Shown: positions 19,039-29,657, numbered from the stretch's first letter. The stretch is 64,000 nt of DNA from Rhodopseudomonas sp. (GCF_013377015.1 NZ_JACABA010000001.1:1506756-1570755); one strand, 5' to 3'. Made by a program: numbers and translations. Notes: generated by a model not told the origin, from the sequence alone.

Positions 19039-19891
19039 TCGGTCATGACTTTATTCTTGGGCTGCATTCTTGGGCTGCCGAGGGGGAAACAGCCCGAAGC
19101 TAGCTTGCACAGGCCCGGGATCCCTCAGAGAGGAGGATCGCTTGCCGCATTGCGAAAGAGCCTCGGAATCGTCCGAGAGTCATTGTCCTGGATCAAAAAC
19201 CGAGGGTCCCGGATCGAGGGCTGATCAGAGCCGCGGTGCGCAATCGACCCAGCGCGGGCGCCCTACCCAATTACCGGGCGACCAAAGCTCGACTATCGAC
19301 GGCAGCGCGCTGCGGCCACGGTTCCGCCATTTGGGCGCGCCGCTCGAGCGACCTTGGCATAGGTACTCAGGTAGCCGGAGATTTTCCGACTGATAGCTAC
19401 GAGTAGTTACCTGATGCAATGGGTGCAAGCGAGCACCGCGGGGCGGCCTAAGAGACCAAGGGCACCCGCGACCGCACATCCAGGAAAGTGCTGCTACGAT
19501 TGCTTCCTCGACGGCACTGTTAGTAACGGGCGGAAGCGCGTTGCAGCCTTTGTTTTGAATCAAACGGAGAGGCCGTTAACCAAGTATATTTACAGCCGTG
19601 CGAATCAGCGCAAAACTGAATCGGTGAATCGTGCCTGTTGAGCAACAACCAAGTTTAAACAAAAGCTTAGACTGGTTTTTGGCTCGTTGGTGATTCGCGG
19701 TTCTCGGGGTTGAGCTTAATTCTTCACCGAAGTGCCCTTCGCTGTCGTCGCGTGATGCGTATTCCGGGCGTAACCGAAACGAGTTTGCCTCGGAAATAAG
19801 CCGTTCGTTAACCGTAAATAGTTAAGCGTTAATCACGCTGTTCACCTTAGGGGGCAAGCCGCCCTTAATTGAAGAAAGCTGGAGAACTACG
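19039..19891. other. Large non-coding region with TTAA cluster
   Basis: 853 bases, less GC-rich than its surroundings, with no convincing protein. A 112-codon minus-strand frame at 19225-19563 has a composition unlike a protein. Just upstream of the HAMP gene three TTAA tetramers lie at 19808-19811, 19822-19825 and 19829-19832, loosely like CtrA half-sites, although the spacing does not match the TTAA-N7-TTAA consensus. Confidence 0.5.
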
Positions 19892-20674
19892 ATGCAATTC
19901 GATCTCTCAAACCGCAATCTTGCCCAAAAAATCTCGATACTCGTGCTGGGAATTACCTTGTTTGTGTCTCTCGCGATCGGTGGTGTCGGCGAGATGGTGC
20001 TGCAGAGCGTCGGGGCCAGCCAAGCCAAACACACCAGCAGCGTTGCGTCGCTGGATCGCCTGATTGGCCAGGGCGGAGCGATGCTGTCGCCTGTTCGAGC
20101 GGCTGACGGCCGGATCGTTGGTATGCTGGTAATGCAGCAAGATGCCGGAGCCGCGGTGATTCCCGCGTCGTTCGATGGTCAGGGGCTGGTGGTGAGAGCC
20201 GCCGAAACCGTGGTCGCGCCCGATGCGAACTACGCGCTGGGCGCCGCCCATGTGATGTTGCTGCTTGGCGGCATCGCGGTGTTCTCGGTGGTGGCATTGG
20301 TTGGAACTCGGATCACCCGCGGCCTGCTGGCGCCGCTCGGCGAACTTGAGAAGGATATTGATCGGCTCGCGCAGGGTGACACCAGTGTGCGGATCCACGC
20401 CATGAACCGCACCGACGAGATCGGCCGGATCGCCCGTTCGATCGCCAAGATTCAAGAGTCGCTGGTGGAGCTGGCACGCCTGAAGACCCAGAAGATGGTC
20501 ACCGGGGGCACCAACCTCGTCAACAACCTCAAGGAACTGTGGGGCGATCTCAAGGGCGCGGTTCGCAACGCCAGGGAGATGATATCTTCCGACAGCCAGA
20601 CCATCAGCCAGAACTTGGCGCAGTCGTGGAAAAACTGGCTGCATACCGGATTGGGCATACCGAGCCGAGCCTGA
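19892..20674 (+). CDS. HAMP-domain membrane protein without an output domain
   Basis: A 260-residue inner-membrane protein. TM1 is at about 12-34 (ISILVLGITLFVSLAIGGVG), a short periplasmic segment follows to about 118, TM2 is at about 119-139 (HVMLLLGGIAVFSVVALVG), then a HAMP domain at 140-193 with the conserved Pro148 and the DEIG motif at 175-178. After HAMP there are only about 65 residues of helix (TNLVNNLKELWGDLKGAV). No kinase, methyl-accepting or GGDEF domain follows. It may signal to a partner or be a reduced receptor. GGAG lies 8 bases before the ATG. Two hairpins follow the stop codon. Confidence 0.75.
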   Translation: MQFDLSNRNLAQKISILVLGITLFVSLAIGGVGEMVLQSVGASQAKHTSSVASLDRLIGQGGAMLSPVRAADGRIVGMLVMQQDAGAAVIPASFDGQGLVVRAAETVVAPDANYALGAAHVMLLLGGIAVFSVVALVGTRITRGLLAPLGELEKDIDRLAQGDTSVRIHAMNRTDEIGRIARSIAKIQESLVELARLKTQKMVTGGTNLVNNLKELWGDLKGAVRNAREMISSDSQTISQNLAQSWKNWLHTGLGIPSRA

Positions 20675-20700
20675 TCCCGGGGCTGCACGCAGTTCGACAC

Positions 20701-20730
20701 AGCGCGCCTCCTGATCTTCAAGGAGGCGCT
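20701..20730 (+). terminator. Hairpin downstream of HAMP gene
   Basis: AGCGC-CCTCC paired with GGAGG-CGCT around an 11-base loop, 27 bases past the HAMP gene stop. It has no strong T-run, so it may stabilise the 3' end rather than terminate alone. Confidence 0.45.
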
Positions 20731-20758
20731 GCGGAGCGCAGATCATCAAGCGATAACG

Positions 20759-20785
20759 AAAAGCCCGCGGTGACGCGGGCTTTGT
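20759..20785. terminator. Bidirectional Rho-independent terminator
   Basis: AAAGCCCGCG-GTGA-CGCGGGCTTT, a perfect 10-bp stem with a tetraloop, followed on the plus strand by GTCGTTT and preceded by A-rich sequence for the minus strand. It would end the HAMP transcript and also the minus-strand tRNA-Gly transcript. Confidence 0.75.
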
Positions 20786-20834
20786 CGTTTCAACGATCAC
20801 CATTTCGATGATTATCGAGAATTGCCAGGAAATC

Positions 20835-20909
<75 letters not shown>

Positions 20910-21190
20910 ATCCGAGAGTTTGACGGCGAACGCGCGCCGACAACGCGCAGACCTATGCCAAATGCCGCCCGCGAATGCAACAGTGCCTTCGTCACGAATT
21001 CACGCAATCGGCAAGGGGCCCGGCAATGGCGCGCGGATTCGGCCGAACCACCCACAACATCAAGGTCATGCAGCCGTCGACCGGGTTCCCGAGGGCGGCC
21101 GGGAGGCATTGCAAAACCGGCTCTTGACCGCCACTTAGGTTCGATGCCGTGCTAGAATGGCGTTTCACCGGGAAATCAGGCGAGGAACAC

Positions 21191-22108
21191 GTGACCATAC
21201 TGGAGCAGGGCGGCGCAACGGCGCCACAAGCGGTCGATCTGATCAAGGACACCACGACGCAGAGCTTCGTCCAGGACGTGATCGAGGAATCCAAGCGCCA
21301 GCCGGTCCTGATCGACTTCTGGGCCCCGTGGTGCGGGCCGTGCAAGCAGCTGACGCCAATCCTGGAGAAGGCGGTCCGCGGCGCCAAGGGCAAGGTCAAG
21401 CTGGTCAAAATGAATATCGACGACCATCCGGCGATTCCGGGCCAAATGGGCATCCAGTCGATTCCGGCGGTGATCGCCTTCGTCAACGGCCAGCCGGCCG
21501 ACGGCTTCATGGGCGCGGTTCCGGAGAGCCAGGTCGCGGCCTTCATCGACAAGCTGACTGCCGGGATGCCCGGCGGCGGGCCAAGCGCGGCCGAGCTGAT
21601 CCAGGAGGCGGAGGCGATCTTCGCCGAGGGCGATCCCGCGGGCGCCGCATCGGTCTACGCCGAGGTGCTCAACGCCGATGCCAGCAACATCCCGGCGCTG
21701 GCCGGACTGGCGCGCTGCTACATGGCGACCGGCGAGACCGAGCAGGCCAAGCAGACGCTGGCGCTGGTGCCGGAGGCCAAGCGTTCAGACGCCGCGGTCA
21801 CGGCGGTGCAGGCCAGCATCGATCTCGCAGAGCAGGCGAGCGCGCTCGGCCCGATCACCGAGCTGGAGCAAAAGGTCGCGGCAAATCCGCTCGACCATCA
21901 GGCACGCTTCGACCTCGCCACCGCGCTCAACGCCGCCGGCAAGCGCGCCGAAGCCACCGGGCATCTGCTCGAAATCGTCAAGCGCGACCGCAAATGGAAC
22001 GAAGACGGCGCCCGCAAGCAGCTGGTGCAGTTCTTCGAGGCGTGGGGACCGACCGACGACGCCACTGTCGATGGCCGCAAACGGCTTTCGACGATTCTGT
22101 TCTCGTAA
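21191..22108 (+). CDS. Thioredoxin-like protein with TPR tail (YbbN/CnoX family)
   Basis: The N-terminal thioredoxin domain keeps the redox motif in VLIDFWAPWCGPCKQLTPIL (WCGPC at 47-51 from this start) and the cis-proline loop IQSIPAVIAF. From about residue 125 helical TPR-like repeats follow (AAELIQEAEAIFAEGDPAGA and later LDHQARFDLATALNAAGK). CnoX/YbbN proteins protect chaperone clients from over-oxidation and hand them to DnaK or GroEL. The GTG at 21191 follows AGGCGAGGAA and is preferred; an ATG at 21149 in frame is an alternative. Probably co-transcribed with the LON-domain gene 30 bases downstream. Confidence 0.9.
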   Translation: MTILEQGGATAPQAVDLIKDTTTQSFVQDVIEESKRQPVLIDFWAPWCGPCKQLTPILEKAVRGAKGKVKLVKMNIDDHPAIPGQMGIQSIPAVIAFVNGQPADGFMGAVPESQVAAFIDKLTAGMPGGGPSAAELIQEAEAIFAEGDPAGAASVYAEVLNADASNIPALAGLARCYMATGETEQAKQTLALVPEAKRSDAAVTAVQASIDLAEQASALGPITELEQKVAANPLDHQARFDLATALNAAGKRAEATGHLLEIVKRDRKWNEDGARKQLVQFFEAWGPTDDATVDGRKRLSTILFS

Positions 22109-22138
22109 CGCCTGCATTCCGCAGCACCGGAACCGCTG

Positions 22139-22813
22139 ATGCCGATCAATGCCGACTATCGCGGACCCGCCGATCTTCCCGAAGTGATTCCGGTGTTTCC
22201 GCTGCCGGGCGCGCTGTTGTTGCCGCGCGGCCAGATGCCGCTCAACATCTTCGAGCCGCGCTATCTGGCGATGGTCGATGATGCGCTGCGCGACGGCCAC
22301 CGGCTGATCGGGATGATCCAGCCCGACGTGTCGCATTCGCAGGACGCCGACAAGCCGGCGCTGTTTCACGTCGGCTGCATCGGCCGGATCACCCAGCTCG
22401 CCGAAGCCGGCGACGGCCGCTACATTCTCGAGCTCACTGGCGTCGCCCGTTTCAAGGTGGTGCAAGAGCTGACGACACTGACCCCCTATCGACAGTGCAA
22501 GGTAGACTACTTCCCCTATGTCGACGATTTCACCGCACGCAAGGGCGAGGACCAGGTCGACCGCGAAGCGCTGCTCGAGGTGCTGACCGATTTCCTCAAG
22601 GCCAACAATCTCAAGGTCGACTGGGAAGGCGTCGAAACCGCGCCGAATGAGGCGCTGGTCAACGCGCTGGCAATGATGTCGCCATACGGCGCGCCGGAAA
22701 AGCAGGCGATGCTGGAGGCGCCGGATCTCAAGACCCGCGCCGAGATTCTGATCGCCGTCACCGAAATGGATCTCGCCAAGAAGCGCACCAGCGGCGACCC
22801 GCCGCTGCAGTGA
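22139..22813 (+). CDS. LON substrate-binding-domain protein (LonN-like, no protease)
   Basis: A 224-residue stand-alone LON N-terminal domain: EVIPVFPLPGALLLPRGQMP, NIFEPRYLAMVDDAL and later ARFKVVQELTTLTPYRQCKV. There is no AAA+ or Ser-Lys protease domain. Such single-domain proteins are common in alphaproteobacteria and are thought to recognise unfolded or specific proteins. Pairing with a thioredoxin-TPR holdase just upstream suggests a joint role in protein quality control (inference). Confidence 0.9.
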   Translation: MPINADYRGPADLPEVIPVFPLPGALLLPRGQMPLNIFEPRYLAMVDDALRDGHRLIGMIQPDVSHSQDADKPALFHVGCIGRITQLAEAGDGRYILELTGVARFKVVQELTTLTPYRQCKVDYFPYVDDFTARKGEDQVDREALLEVLTDFLKANNLKVDWEGVETAPNEALVNALAMMSPYGAPEKQAMLEAPDLKTRAEILIAVTEMDLAKKRTSGDPPLQ

Positions 22814-22894
22814 ACGAGGTTGACGCGCGATCATTGACGCCGCGACGATTTCAACCGATCAATCCCGAAATTTCTTCCGTGCTGGAGCGCGCTC

Positions 22895-23089
22895 ATGAAC
22901 ACCCCACCCGATCGGTCGGAATCCGTTGATCGCAAGCTCCTTGAAATTCTGGTCTGCCCGATCACCAAGGGGCCGCTGGAATTCGACGCCGCCCGTCAGG
23001 AACTGATCTCGCGCAGCGCCAAGCTCGCCTACCCGATCCGCGACGGCATCCCGATCATGCTGCCGGAAGAGGCGCGCAAGCTGGACTGA
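22895..23089 (+). CDS. Trm112-like family protein
   Basis: A 64-residue Trm112/YcaR-like protein with the signature [19 protein letters not shown] and the end [18 protein letters not shown]. Only one of the usual zinc-type cysteines is present, as is typical for the bacterial short form. Trm112 activates several methyltransferases in eukaryotes and archaea; the bacterial role is not established. It follows the LON-domain gene by 81 bases. Confidence 0.9.
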   Translation: MNTPPDRSESVDRKLLEILVCPITKGPLEFDAARQELISRSAKLAYPIRDGIPIMLPEEARKLD

Positions 23090-23131
23090 GTGGTCTCTAT
23101 AGCTGACCGCGGCGTAGCGACGATTTAGGCC

Positions 23132-23232
23132 GTCATCCCCGCGAAAGCGGGGACCCAGTATTCAGAACGCATTCGTTCAACCTTAAAGGCTGCGGCGTAC
23201 TGGGCCACCCGCTTGAAGCGGATGGTGACGAC
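23132..23232. repeat. Intergenic palindromic repeat (family B: CCCGCGAAAGCGGG...CCAGTATTC)
   Basis: Starts GTCATCCCCGCGAAAGCGGG then GACCCAGTATTC, and closes with TACTGGGCCACCCGCTTGAA, GCGGATGGTGAC. Left and right ends are inverted counterparts, each containing its own hairpin. The copy at 61421-61510 is the same family. Confidence 0.8.
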
Positions 23233-23282
23233 GGTGAATGCGGCGTCGCTGTCGCTTTCTCTCCTGTCCGAGTTTCCCGCGC

Positions 23283-24503
23283 CTACAGCGCCTCGCCCTT
23301 CAGCAACCGTGGAATTTCGCCGCCGAGTCCGGCGGCCTGGCGGATGAACACTTCCTTCAGCGGCGGCAGCCGGTCGACAATGCCAAGCCCTATATCGCGG
23401 ACGCTGCGCAGTAGCGTCGACTTGTTGGAGAACAGCAGGTTGAGTGAATTGGTCGCCACCCCCATCGCCATGGTGTCGAACCGGCGCCAGCGCTGGTAAT
23501 TTTCCAGTACGTCGGCCTGCCCCGGATCGATCCCGAGCCTTGCGGCGTCGACAATGCTCTCGGCCAGCGCGGCGACGTCCTTCAGGCCCATATTGAGGCC
23601 CTGTCCGGCGATCGGGTGGATCACATGGGCGGCGTCGCCGACCAGCGCCAGGCGCTCGCCGATGAAGGATTTCGCCACGAAATAGCCGAGCGGGAACGCC
23701 TTCGGCTTGTCCAGCGCCCTGACCTCACCGAGCCGCAGTCCGAACCGCTGCTCCAGCTCGGCATGAAACTCGTCGTCGGACAGCACGATGATCCGTGCCG
23801 CCTCCTGGCGACTTTCGGTCCACACCAGCGACGAGCGCTTGCCGGTCAGCGGCAGGATCGCGAACGGGCCGGCGGGCAGGAAATGCTCCTCGGCGCAACC
23901 ATGGTGGTCGCGCTCGTGGCTCACCGTGACCACGATGCCGGACTGGTCGTAATCCCAGCCATAAGTGGGGATGCCGGCGCGTTCGCGCAGTTTCGACTTC
24001 GCACCGTCGGCAGCGACCAGCAGGCTGGCCTCGATCACGCTGCCGTCGCCGAGCGTCACCGAAGTCGCCTCGGGCCGCGATTCGTAACTGATGACCGGTA
24101 CCGGGCGCAGATCGATGCCGGCGGCCTCGGCATGCTTGGTCAACGCGTCGATCAGATGGCGATTCTCGACCATATGGGCGAACGGCTCGCCGGGCTCGAC
24201 CTGGCCCGCGAAGGTCAGGAACACCGGACGGGTGGCGTCTTCCAGCGCCGAATCGGTCACCACCATGTCGAGGATCGGCTGCGCGGTTTCGGCGACCTCG
24301 TCCCAGACTCCGAGCACGTCGAACAGCCGGCGGCAGGCGGCGACGATCGCGGTCGCGCGCGGATCGCGCGAGGGCCGCAGCGCCAGCGCCGGATCGGCGA
24401 CGATGATCGGGGTATCAGGCCCCAGACCCTGGCGCAGCGCCAACGCCAGCGCCAGCCCGGCGAACGCCCCGCCTCCGATGACAATGCCTCGCTGGTGCGA
24501 CAT
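23283..24503 (-). CDS. FAD-dependent ubiquinone-biosynthesis-type hydroxylase (UbiH/COQ6 family)
   Basis: A 406-residue class A flavoprotein monooxygenase. The N-terminal dinucleotide fold is IVIGGGAFAGLALALALRQG; the mid-protein DG motif is LLVAADGAKSKLRERAGI; the FAD ribityl motif is LVGDAAHVIHPIAGQGLNMG followed by LKDVAALAESI. Relatives hydroxylate the aromatic ring of ubiquinone precursors. Which position (C1, C5 or C6) cannot be decided from sequence alone. It is divergent from tesB across 147 bases. Confidence 0.88.
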   Translation of the reverse strand: MSHQRGIVIGGGAFAGLALALALRQGLGPDTPIIVADPALALRPSRDPRATAIVAACRRLFDVLGVWDEVAETAQPILDMVVTDSALEDATRPVFLTFAGQVEPGEPFAHMVENRHLIDALTKHAEAAGIDLRPVPVISYESRPEATSVTLGDGSVIEASLLVAADGAKSKLRERAGIPTYGWDYDQSGIVVTVSHERDHHGCAEEHFLPAGPFAILPLTGKRSSLVWTESRQEAARIIVLSDDEFHAELEQRFGLRLGEVRALDKPKAFPLGYFVAKSFIGERLALVGDAAHVIHPIAGQGLNMGLKDVAALAESIVDAARLGIDPGQADVLENYQRWRRFDTMAMGVATNSLNLLFSNKSTLLRSVRDIGLGIVDRLPPLKEVFIRQAAGLGGEIPRLLKGEAL

Positions 24504-24650
24504 GATCGTCCTTACTCGCTCTTGCCAGCTCTCTCTTGCAAGGTGACCAGAGCTGGGCGAAACAGGCTACGGAACAGCCGCGGCATCTGTGGCCCGGTTC
24601 TATCAGACATCGAACGCGGTGTGAAACCGCGTCACCCACGGGATTCCTGC

Positions 24651-26035
<1,385 letters not shown>

Positions 26036-26099
26036 GCCACAGATCACATTGAACGGCGACGCCGGGGGGCGCCGCGACATTCCGACGGGGGTTGGGGTC

Positions 26100-27410
26100 A
26101 TGACGGGTTTGCCACGCCACGCAGCACGCGCTGCGATGGCCTTTCCGCTTGCGGCACTTGCCGCGTTGGGCGTGACGCCGGCTCAAGCGCAAGCCAGCAC
26201 CATCAACGCCGCCGATACCGCCTGGATGATGGTCGCCACCGCCTTTGTGCTGATGATGACCATCCCGGGCCTGGCGCTGTTTTACTCCGGCATGGTGCGC
26301 AAGAAGAATGTGCTCGCCACCATGGCGCAGAGTCTCGCCGCAGTGGCGATCATCTCGATTCTCTGGGTCGCGTTCGGCTATTCGCTGGCCTTCGTCGGTG
26401 ACGGCGCCTGGATCGGCTCGCTGGACCGGATGTTTCTCGCTGGCATGACCATGGACGGCGTCAATCCGCTGGCCAAGACCATCCCCGAAGCGCTTTTCAT
26501 GCTCTACCAGATGACGTTTGCGATCATCACCGTGGCGCTGGTGGCCGGCTCGGTCGCCGACCGGATGCGATTTTCCGCCTATCTGCTGTTCTCGATCGGC
26601 TGGTTCGTCTTCGTCTATGTACCGCTGGCGCATTGGGTCTGGGGCGGCGGCTTCCTGGCTAGCGCCGGGGTGCTGGATTTCGCCGGCGGCCTCGTCGTGC
26701 ATCTGTCGGCCGGCACCGGCGGGCTGATCGCGGCCGCGGTGCTCGGTCGCCGCCATGGCTACGGCGCCGAGAACCTGTCGCCGTTCGACCTGTCGCTCGC
26801 GGTGGTCGGCACCGGGTTGTTGTGGGTTGGCTGGTTCGGCTTCAACGGCGGCTCGGCGCTGGCCGCCAATTCCCGCGCGGTAATGGCGATCACCTCGACC
26901 CATCTCGCCGCTTGCGCCGGCGCGCTGACCTGGGGCGCGATCGAATGGATGATCCGGCGCAAACCCTCGGTGCTCGGCATGATTTCCGGCGCGGTGGCCG
27001 GGCTCGGCACCATCACTCCGGCCTCCGGTTATGTCGAACCGTGGCATGGCCTGGTGATCGGCGTGATCGCCGGGCTGGTCTGCTTCTGGGCCTGCACCTG
27101 GCTGAAACACCGCTTTCGCTACGACGATTCGCTCGACGTGTTCGGCGTCCATGGCATCGGCGGGTTGACGGGCACGCTGCTGGCCGGCGTGTTCGCGACC
27201 GCGGCGATCGGCGGAACCTCCGGCTTGATCGAAGGCAATCCGTGGCAGCTCCTGATCCAGCTCGGCGGCGTTGCCATGACCTTCCTGTGGTCGGGGGCCG
27301 CCACCTTTGTGCTGCTCAAGCTGGTTGGGGTGTTCGTCCCATTGCGCGTATCGCGCGAGCACGAAATCGAGGGTCTCGACATTTCGCAGCATGGCGAGGC
27401 ACTGCAGTAG
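26100..27410 (+). CDS. amtB: Ammonium transporter AmtB (first copy)
   Basis: A 436-residue Amt/Rh channel with a signal-like N-terminus (to about APAQAQA) and eleven hydrophobic segments. Typical motifs are DTAWMMVATAFVLMMTIPGL, ALFYSGMVRKKNV, the twin-His pore residues in DFAGGLVVHLSAGTGG and YDDSLDVFGVHGIGGLTG, and GWFGFNGGSAL. The C-terminal cytoplasmic tail REHEIEGLDISQHGEAL is where GlnK docks. The ATG at 26100 is preferred over an in-frame TTG at 26049 because it places the signal peptide correctly. Confidence 0.95.
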   Translation: MTGLPRHAARAAMAFPLAALAALGVTPAQAQASTINAADTAWMMVATAFVLMMTIPGLALFYSGMVRKKNVLATMAQSLAAVAIISILWVAFGYSLAFVGDGAWIGSLDRMFLAGMTMDGVNPLAKTIPEALFMLYQMTFAIITVALVAGSVADRMRFSAYLLFSIGWFVFVYVPLAHWVWGGGFLASAGVLDFAGGLVVHLSAGTGGLIAAAVLGRRHGYGAENLSPFDLSLAVVGTGLLWVGWFGFNGGSALAANSRAVMAITSTHLAACAGALTWGAIEWMIRRKPSVLGMISGAVAGLGTITPASGYVEPWHGLVIGVIAGLVCFWACTWLKHRFRYDDSLDVFGVHGIGGLTGTLLAGVFATAAIGGTSGLIEGNPWQLLIQLGGVAMTFLWSGAATFVLLKLVGVFVPLRVSREHEIEGLDISQHGEALQ

Positions 27411-27723
27411 CCAAACCAATGTTATATTACCGATCATGCTGCCCGCGACGTGAGCACGATTATGGCGGGACCCTGTCGTGCCTGTTTTTTGCACATGCCT
27501 GATTAGTCATTAGGCGCGACCGAATGGCGCAGCCGGTGCTGCGGTGCGGTCGTGCCGAAAAGCCCCCGATTCACAATCTGTTAGGCACCGCCGGCGATCT
27601 GGCACGGCATTTGATTCTATCTGGGCTGGCTGTGCCCGCGTAGTGAACTTCTCCGCGTGGTGAACCTCAGTCGATATCGTGCCCGGCCGCGTACCGGTTC
27701 GGGCCCAAGCGGGGATAGGACCC
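27411..27723. other. Intergenic region between amtB (first copy) and glnK (second copy)
   Basis: 313 bases with relatively high A+T near its start. It holds the sigma54-like promoter at 27600-27615 and scattered GCAC/GTGC half-sites. None of them forms a proper NtrC palindrome. No gene and no clear terminator for the first amtB were found. Confidence 0.5.
27600..27615 (+). promoter_or_regulatory. sigma54-type promoter candidate for second glnK-amtB
   Basis: TGGCACGGCATTTGAT matches the -24/-12 consensus TGGCACG-N4-TTGC with the full -24 element. The -12 dinucleotide is GA instead of GC at the correct GG-N10 spacing. It lies 109 bases upstream of the second glnK start, a plausible distance for an NtrC-controlled gene. 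Confidence 0.5.
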
Positions 27724-28062
27724 ATGAAAATTGTTATGGCGATCATTAAGCCATTCAAACTCGAAGAAGTCCGTGACGCCCTGACCGCCATCGGCGTTCA
27801 TGGTTTGACGGTGACCGAAGTCAAGGGATATGGCCGGCAGAAGGGCCATACGGAAATCTATCGCGGTGCTGAATACGCGGTGAGCTTCCTGCCCAAGATC
27901 AAGATCGAAGTCGCGATCGCCTCCGACCAGGTCGACAAGACCATCGACGCCATCACCACCGCGGCCAAGACCGGTCAGATCGGCGACGGCAAGATCTTCG
28001 TCATCGGCCTCGACCACGCGGTTCGGATCCGGACCGGCGAAGCCGATGCCGCGGCCCTCTGA
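27724..28062 (+). CDS. glnK: PII nitrogen regulatory protein GlnK (second copy)
   Basis: A 112-residue PII protein, [20 protein letters not shown], with T-loop [19 protein letters not shown] (Y51 conserved), [20 protein letters not shown] and the end RTGEADAAAL. It is about 75% identical to the first copy by eye. The AGGA ribosome site lies just upstream of the ATG. It precedes its own amtB by 37 bases. Function as for the first copy: uridylylation-dependent gating of AmtB. Confidence 0.95.
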   Translation: MKIVMAIIKPFKLEEVRDALTAIGVHGLTVTEVKGYGRQKGHTEIYRGAEYAVSFLPKIKIEVAIASDQVDKTIDAITTAAKTGQIGDGKIFVIGLDHAVRIRTGEADAAAL

Positions 28063-28099
28063 TCTCGCGCTCACCCTTATTCAATCAGGAGTATAAGAA

Positions 28100-29542
28100 A
28101 TGACGTTCAAACGTCCCTACCGCGCGGGATTGGCTGCTCTCGCAGTCGGCATGTTCGCCGCGACTGCCGCGTATGCCGAGCCCACGGTCAACAAGGGCGA
28201 CAACGCCTGGATGCTGACATCGACAGTGCTGGTGCTGTTGATGACGATTCCGGGCCTCGCGCTGTTCTATGGCGGCATGGTCCGGTCCAAGAACATGCTC
28301 TCGGTGCTGATGCAGGTGTTCTACACCGTCTGTATCGTCACCATCCTGTGGGCGCTCTACGGCTACAGCCTGGCCTTCACCGGCGGTTCCGACTTCATCG
28401 GCGGCTTCTCCAAAGCCTTCATGGTGGGGATCACCCCGGATTCGAAAGCGGCGACCTTCAGCGTCGACGCCAACATCTCGGAGCTGGTGTATTTCTGCTT
28501 CCAGATGACCTTCGCCGCGATCACCCCGGCGCTGATCGTCGGCGCCTTTGCCGAACGCACCCGCTTCGCCGCGGTGGCCCTGTTCATCCCGCTCTGGGTC
28601 ACGCTGATCTACTTCCCGATCGCCCACATGGTTTGGTACTGGGCTGGACCGGACGCCATCAACGACGCCGTCAAGGCGCTCGCTGCCGCGACCGACGACG
28701 CCGCCAAGGCGACGGCGCAGACCGCGCTTGATGCGGTCAATGCCGATGCCGGCTGGGTGTTCAAGAAGGGCGCCATCGACTTCGCCGGCGGCACCGTGGT
28801 GCACATCAACGCCGGCATCGCCGGTCTGGTCGGCGCCTTGCTGATCGGCAAGCGCACCGGCTACGGCAAGGAGCTGATGTCGCCGCACTCGCTGACGATG
28901 TCGATGATCGGCGCTTCGTTGCTGTGGGTGGGTTGGTTCGGCTTCAACGCCGGATCGAACCTGGAAGCCTCCGGCGGCGCCGGGCTCGCCATGACCAACT
29001 CGTTCGTCGCGACTGCGGCGGCCGCGTTGTCCTGGATGTTCGCGGAGTGGATGATCAAGGGTCATCCCTCGGTGCTCGGCGCGATCTCAGGAGCAGTTGC
29101 GGGCCTGGTCGCGGTGACGCCCGCGGCCGGTTACTCTGGTCCGATGGGAGCGATCGTGCTCGGTCTCGTGGTCGGTGTGGTCTGCCTGTTCTTCTGTACG
29201 GTGATCAAGAACGCGCTCGGCTATGACGACTCTCTCGATGTGTTCGGCGTCCACTGCGTCGGCGGCATCGTCGGCGCGCTCGGCACCGGCATTCTGGTGA
29301 ATCCGGCGCTCGGCGGCACCGGCATCATGGACTACACCATCGGCAAGATCGCGGAATACGATCTGGTGGCGCAGATGATCTCGCAGTGCTGGGGCGTCGG
29401 CACCACGCTGGTGTGGTCCGGCATCGGCTCGGCGATCCTCTACAAGGTCGTCGACGTCATCGTCGGCCTGCGTGCCACCGTCGAAGTTGAGCGCGAAGGC
29501 CTCGACCTCGTCGAGCACACCGAGCGCGCATACAACATGTAA
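28100..29542 (+). CDS. amtB: Ammonium transporter AmtB (second copy)
   Basis: A 480-residue Amt/Rh transporter with a cleavable signal peptide (to about TAAYAEP) and the pore motifs DFAGGTVVHINAGIAGL and YDDSLDVFGVHCVGG. Between TM5 and TM6 there is an insertion of about 35 Ala/Asp-rich residues (AINDAVKALAAATDDAAKAT) that the first copy lacks. The GlnK-binding C-tail ends EREGLDLVEHTERAYNM. A GGAG ribosome site precedes the ATG, and a strong terminator follows the stop codon. Confidence 0.95.
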   Translation: MTFKRPYRAGLAALAVGMFAATAAYAEPTVNKGDNAWMLTSTVLVLLMTIPGLALFYGGMVRSKNMLSVLMQVFYTVCIVTILWALYGYSLAFTGGSDFIGGFSKAFMVGITPDSKAATFSVDANISELVYFCFQMTFAAITPALIVGAFAERTRFAAVALFIPLWVTLIYFPIAHMVWYWAGPDAINDAVKALAAATDDAAKATAQTALDAVNADAGWVFKKGAIDFAGGTVVHINAGIAGLVGALLIGKRTGYGKELMSPHSLTMSMIGASLLWVGWFGFNAGSNLEASGGAGLAMTNSFVATAAAALSWMFAEWMIKGHPSVLGAISGAVAGLVAVTPAAGYSGPMGAIVLGLVVGVVCLFFCTVIKNALGYDDSLDVFGVHCVGGIVGALGTGILVNPALGGTGIMDYTIGKIAEYDLVAQMISQCWGVGTTLVWSGIGSAILYKVVDVIVGLRATVEVEREGLDLVEHTERAYNM

Positions 29543-29622
29543 GTTCTCCCGGGGCGCGATCCGCAAGGGTCGCGCCCAGAACTACGGTTCGGGCACATAC
29601 CCGGCAATGCCCGCTCCGTCGA

Positions 29623-29657
29623 GGGGCTCCAGCGCAAGCTGGGGCCCCTTTCTTTTT
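29623..29657 (+). terminator. Rho-independent terminator after amtB (second copy)
   Basis: GGGGCTCCAGC-GCAA-GCTGGGGCCCC, an 11-bp stem with one G-T wobble and a tetraloop, followed by TTTCTTTTT. It ends the glnK-amtB transcript. Confidence 0.85.

Noticed and set aside
19225-19563. A 112-codon minus-strand frame in the large gap
   Set aside because: Composition (many Arg, Trp, Cys, Pro with no pattern) is not protein-like, and there is no ribosome site.
19808-19832. A CtrA box (TTAA-N7-TTAA)
   Set aside because: Three TTAA are present, but their gaps are 10 and 3 bases, not 7.
23616-24650. 345-codon N-terminal extension of tesB
   Set aside because: The extension is antisense to the UbiH-type hydroxylase; TesB family similarity starts at 24651.
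27411-27599. NtrC binding palindromes upstream of the second glnK
   Set aside because: GCAC and GTGC half-sites occur, but in the wrong orientation or at a spacing that does not match the NtrC consensus.
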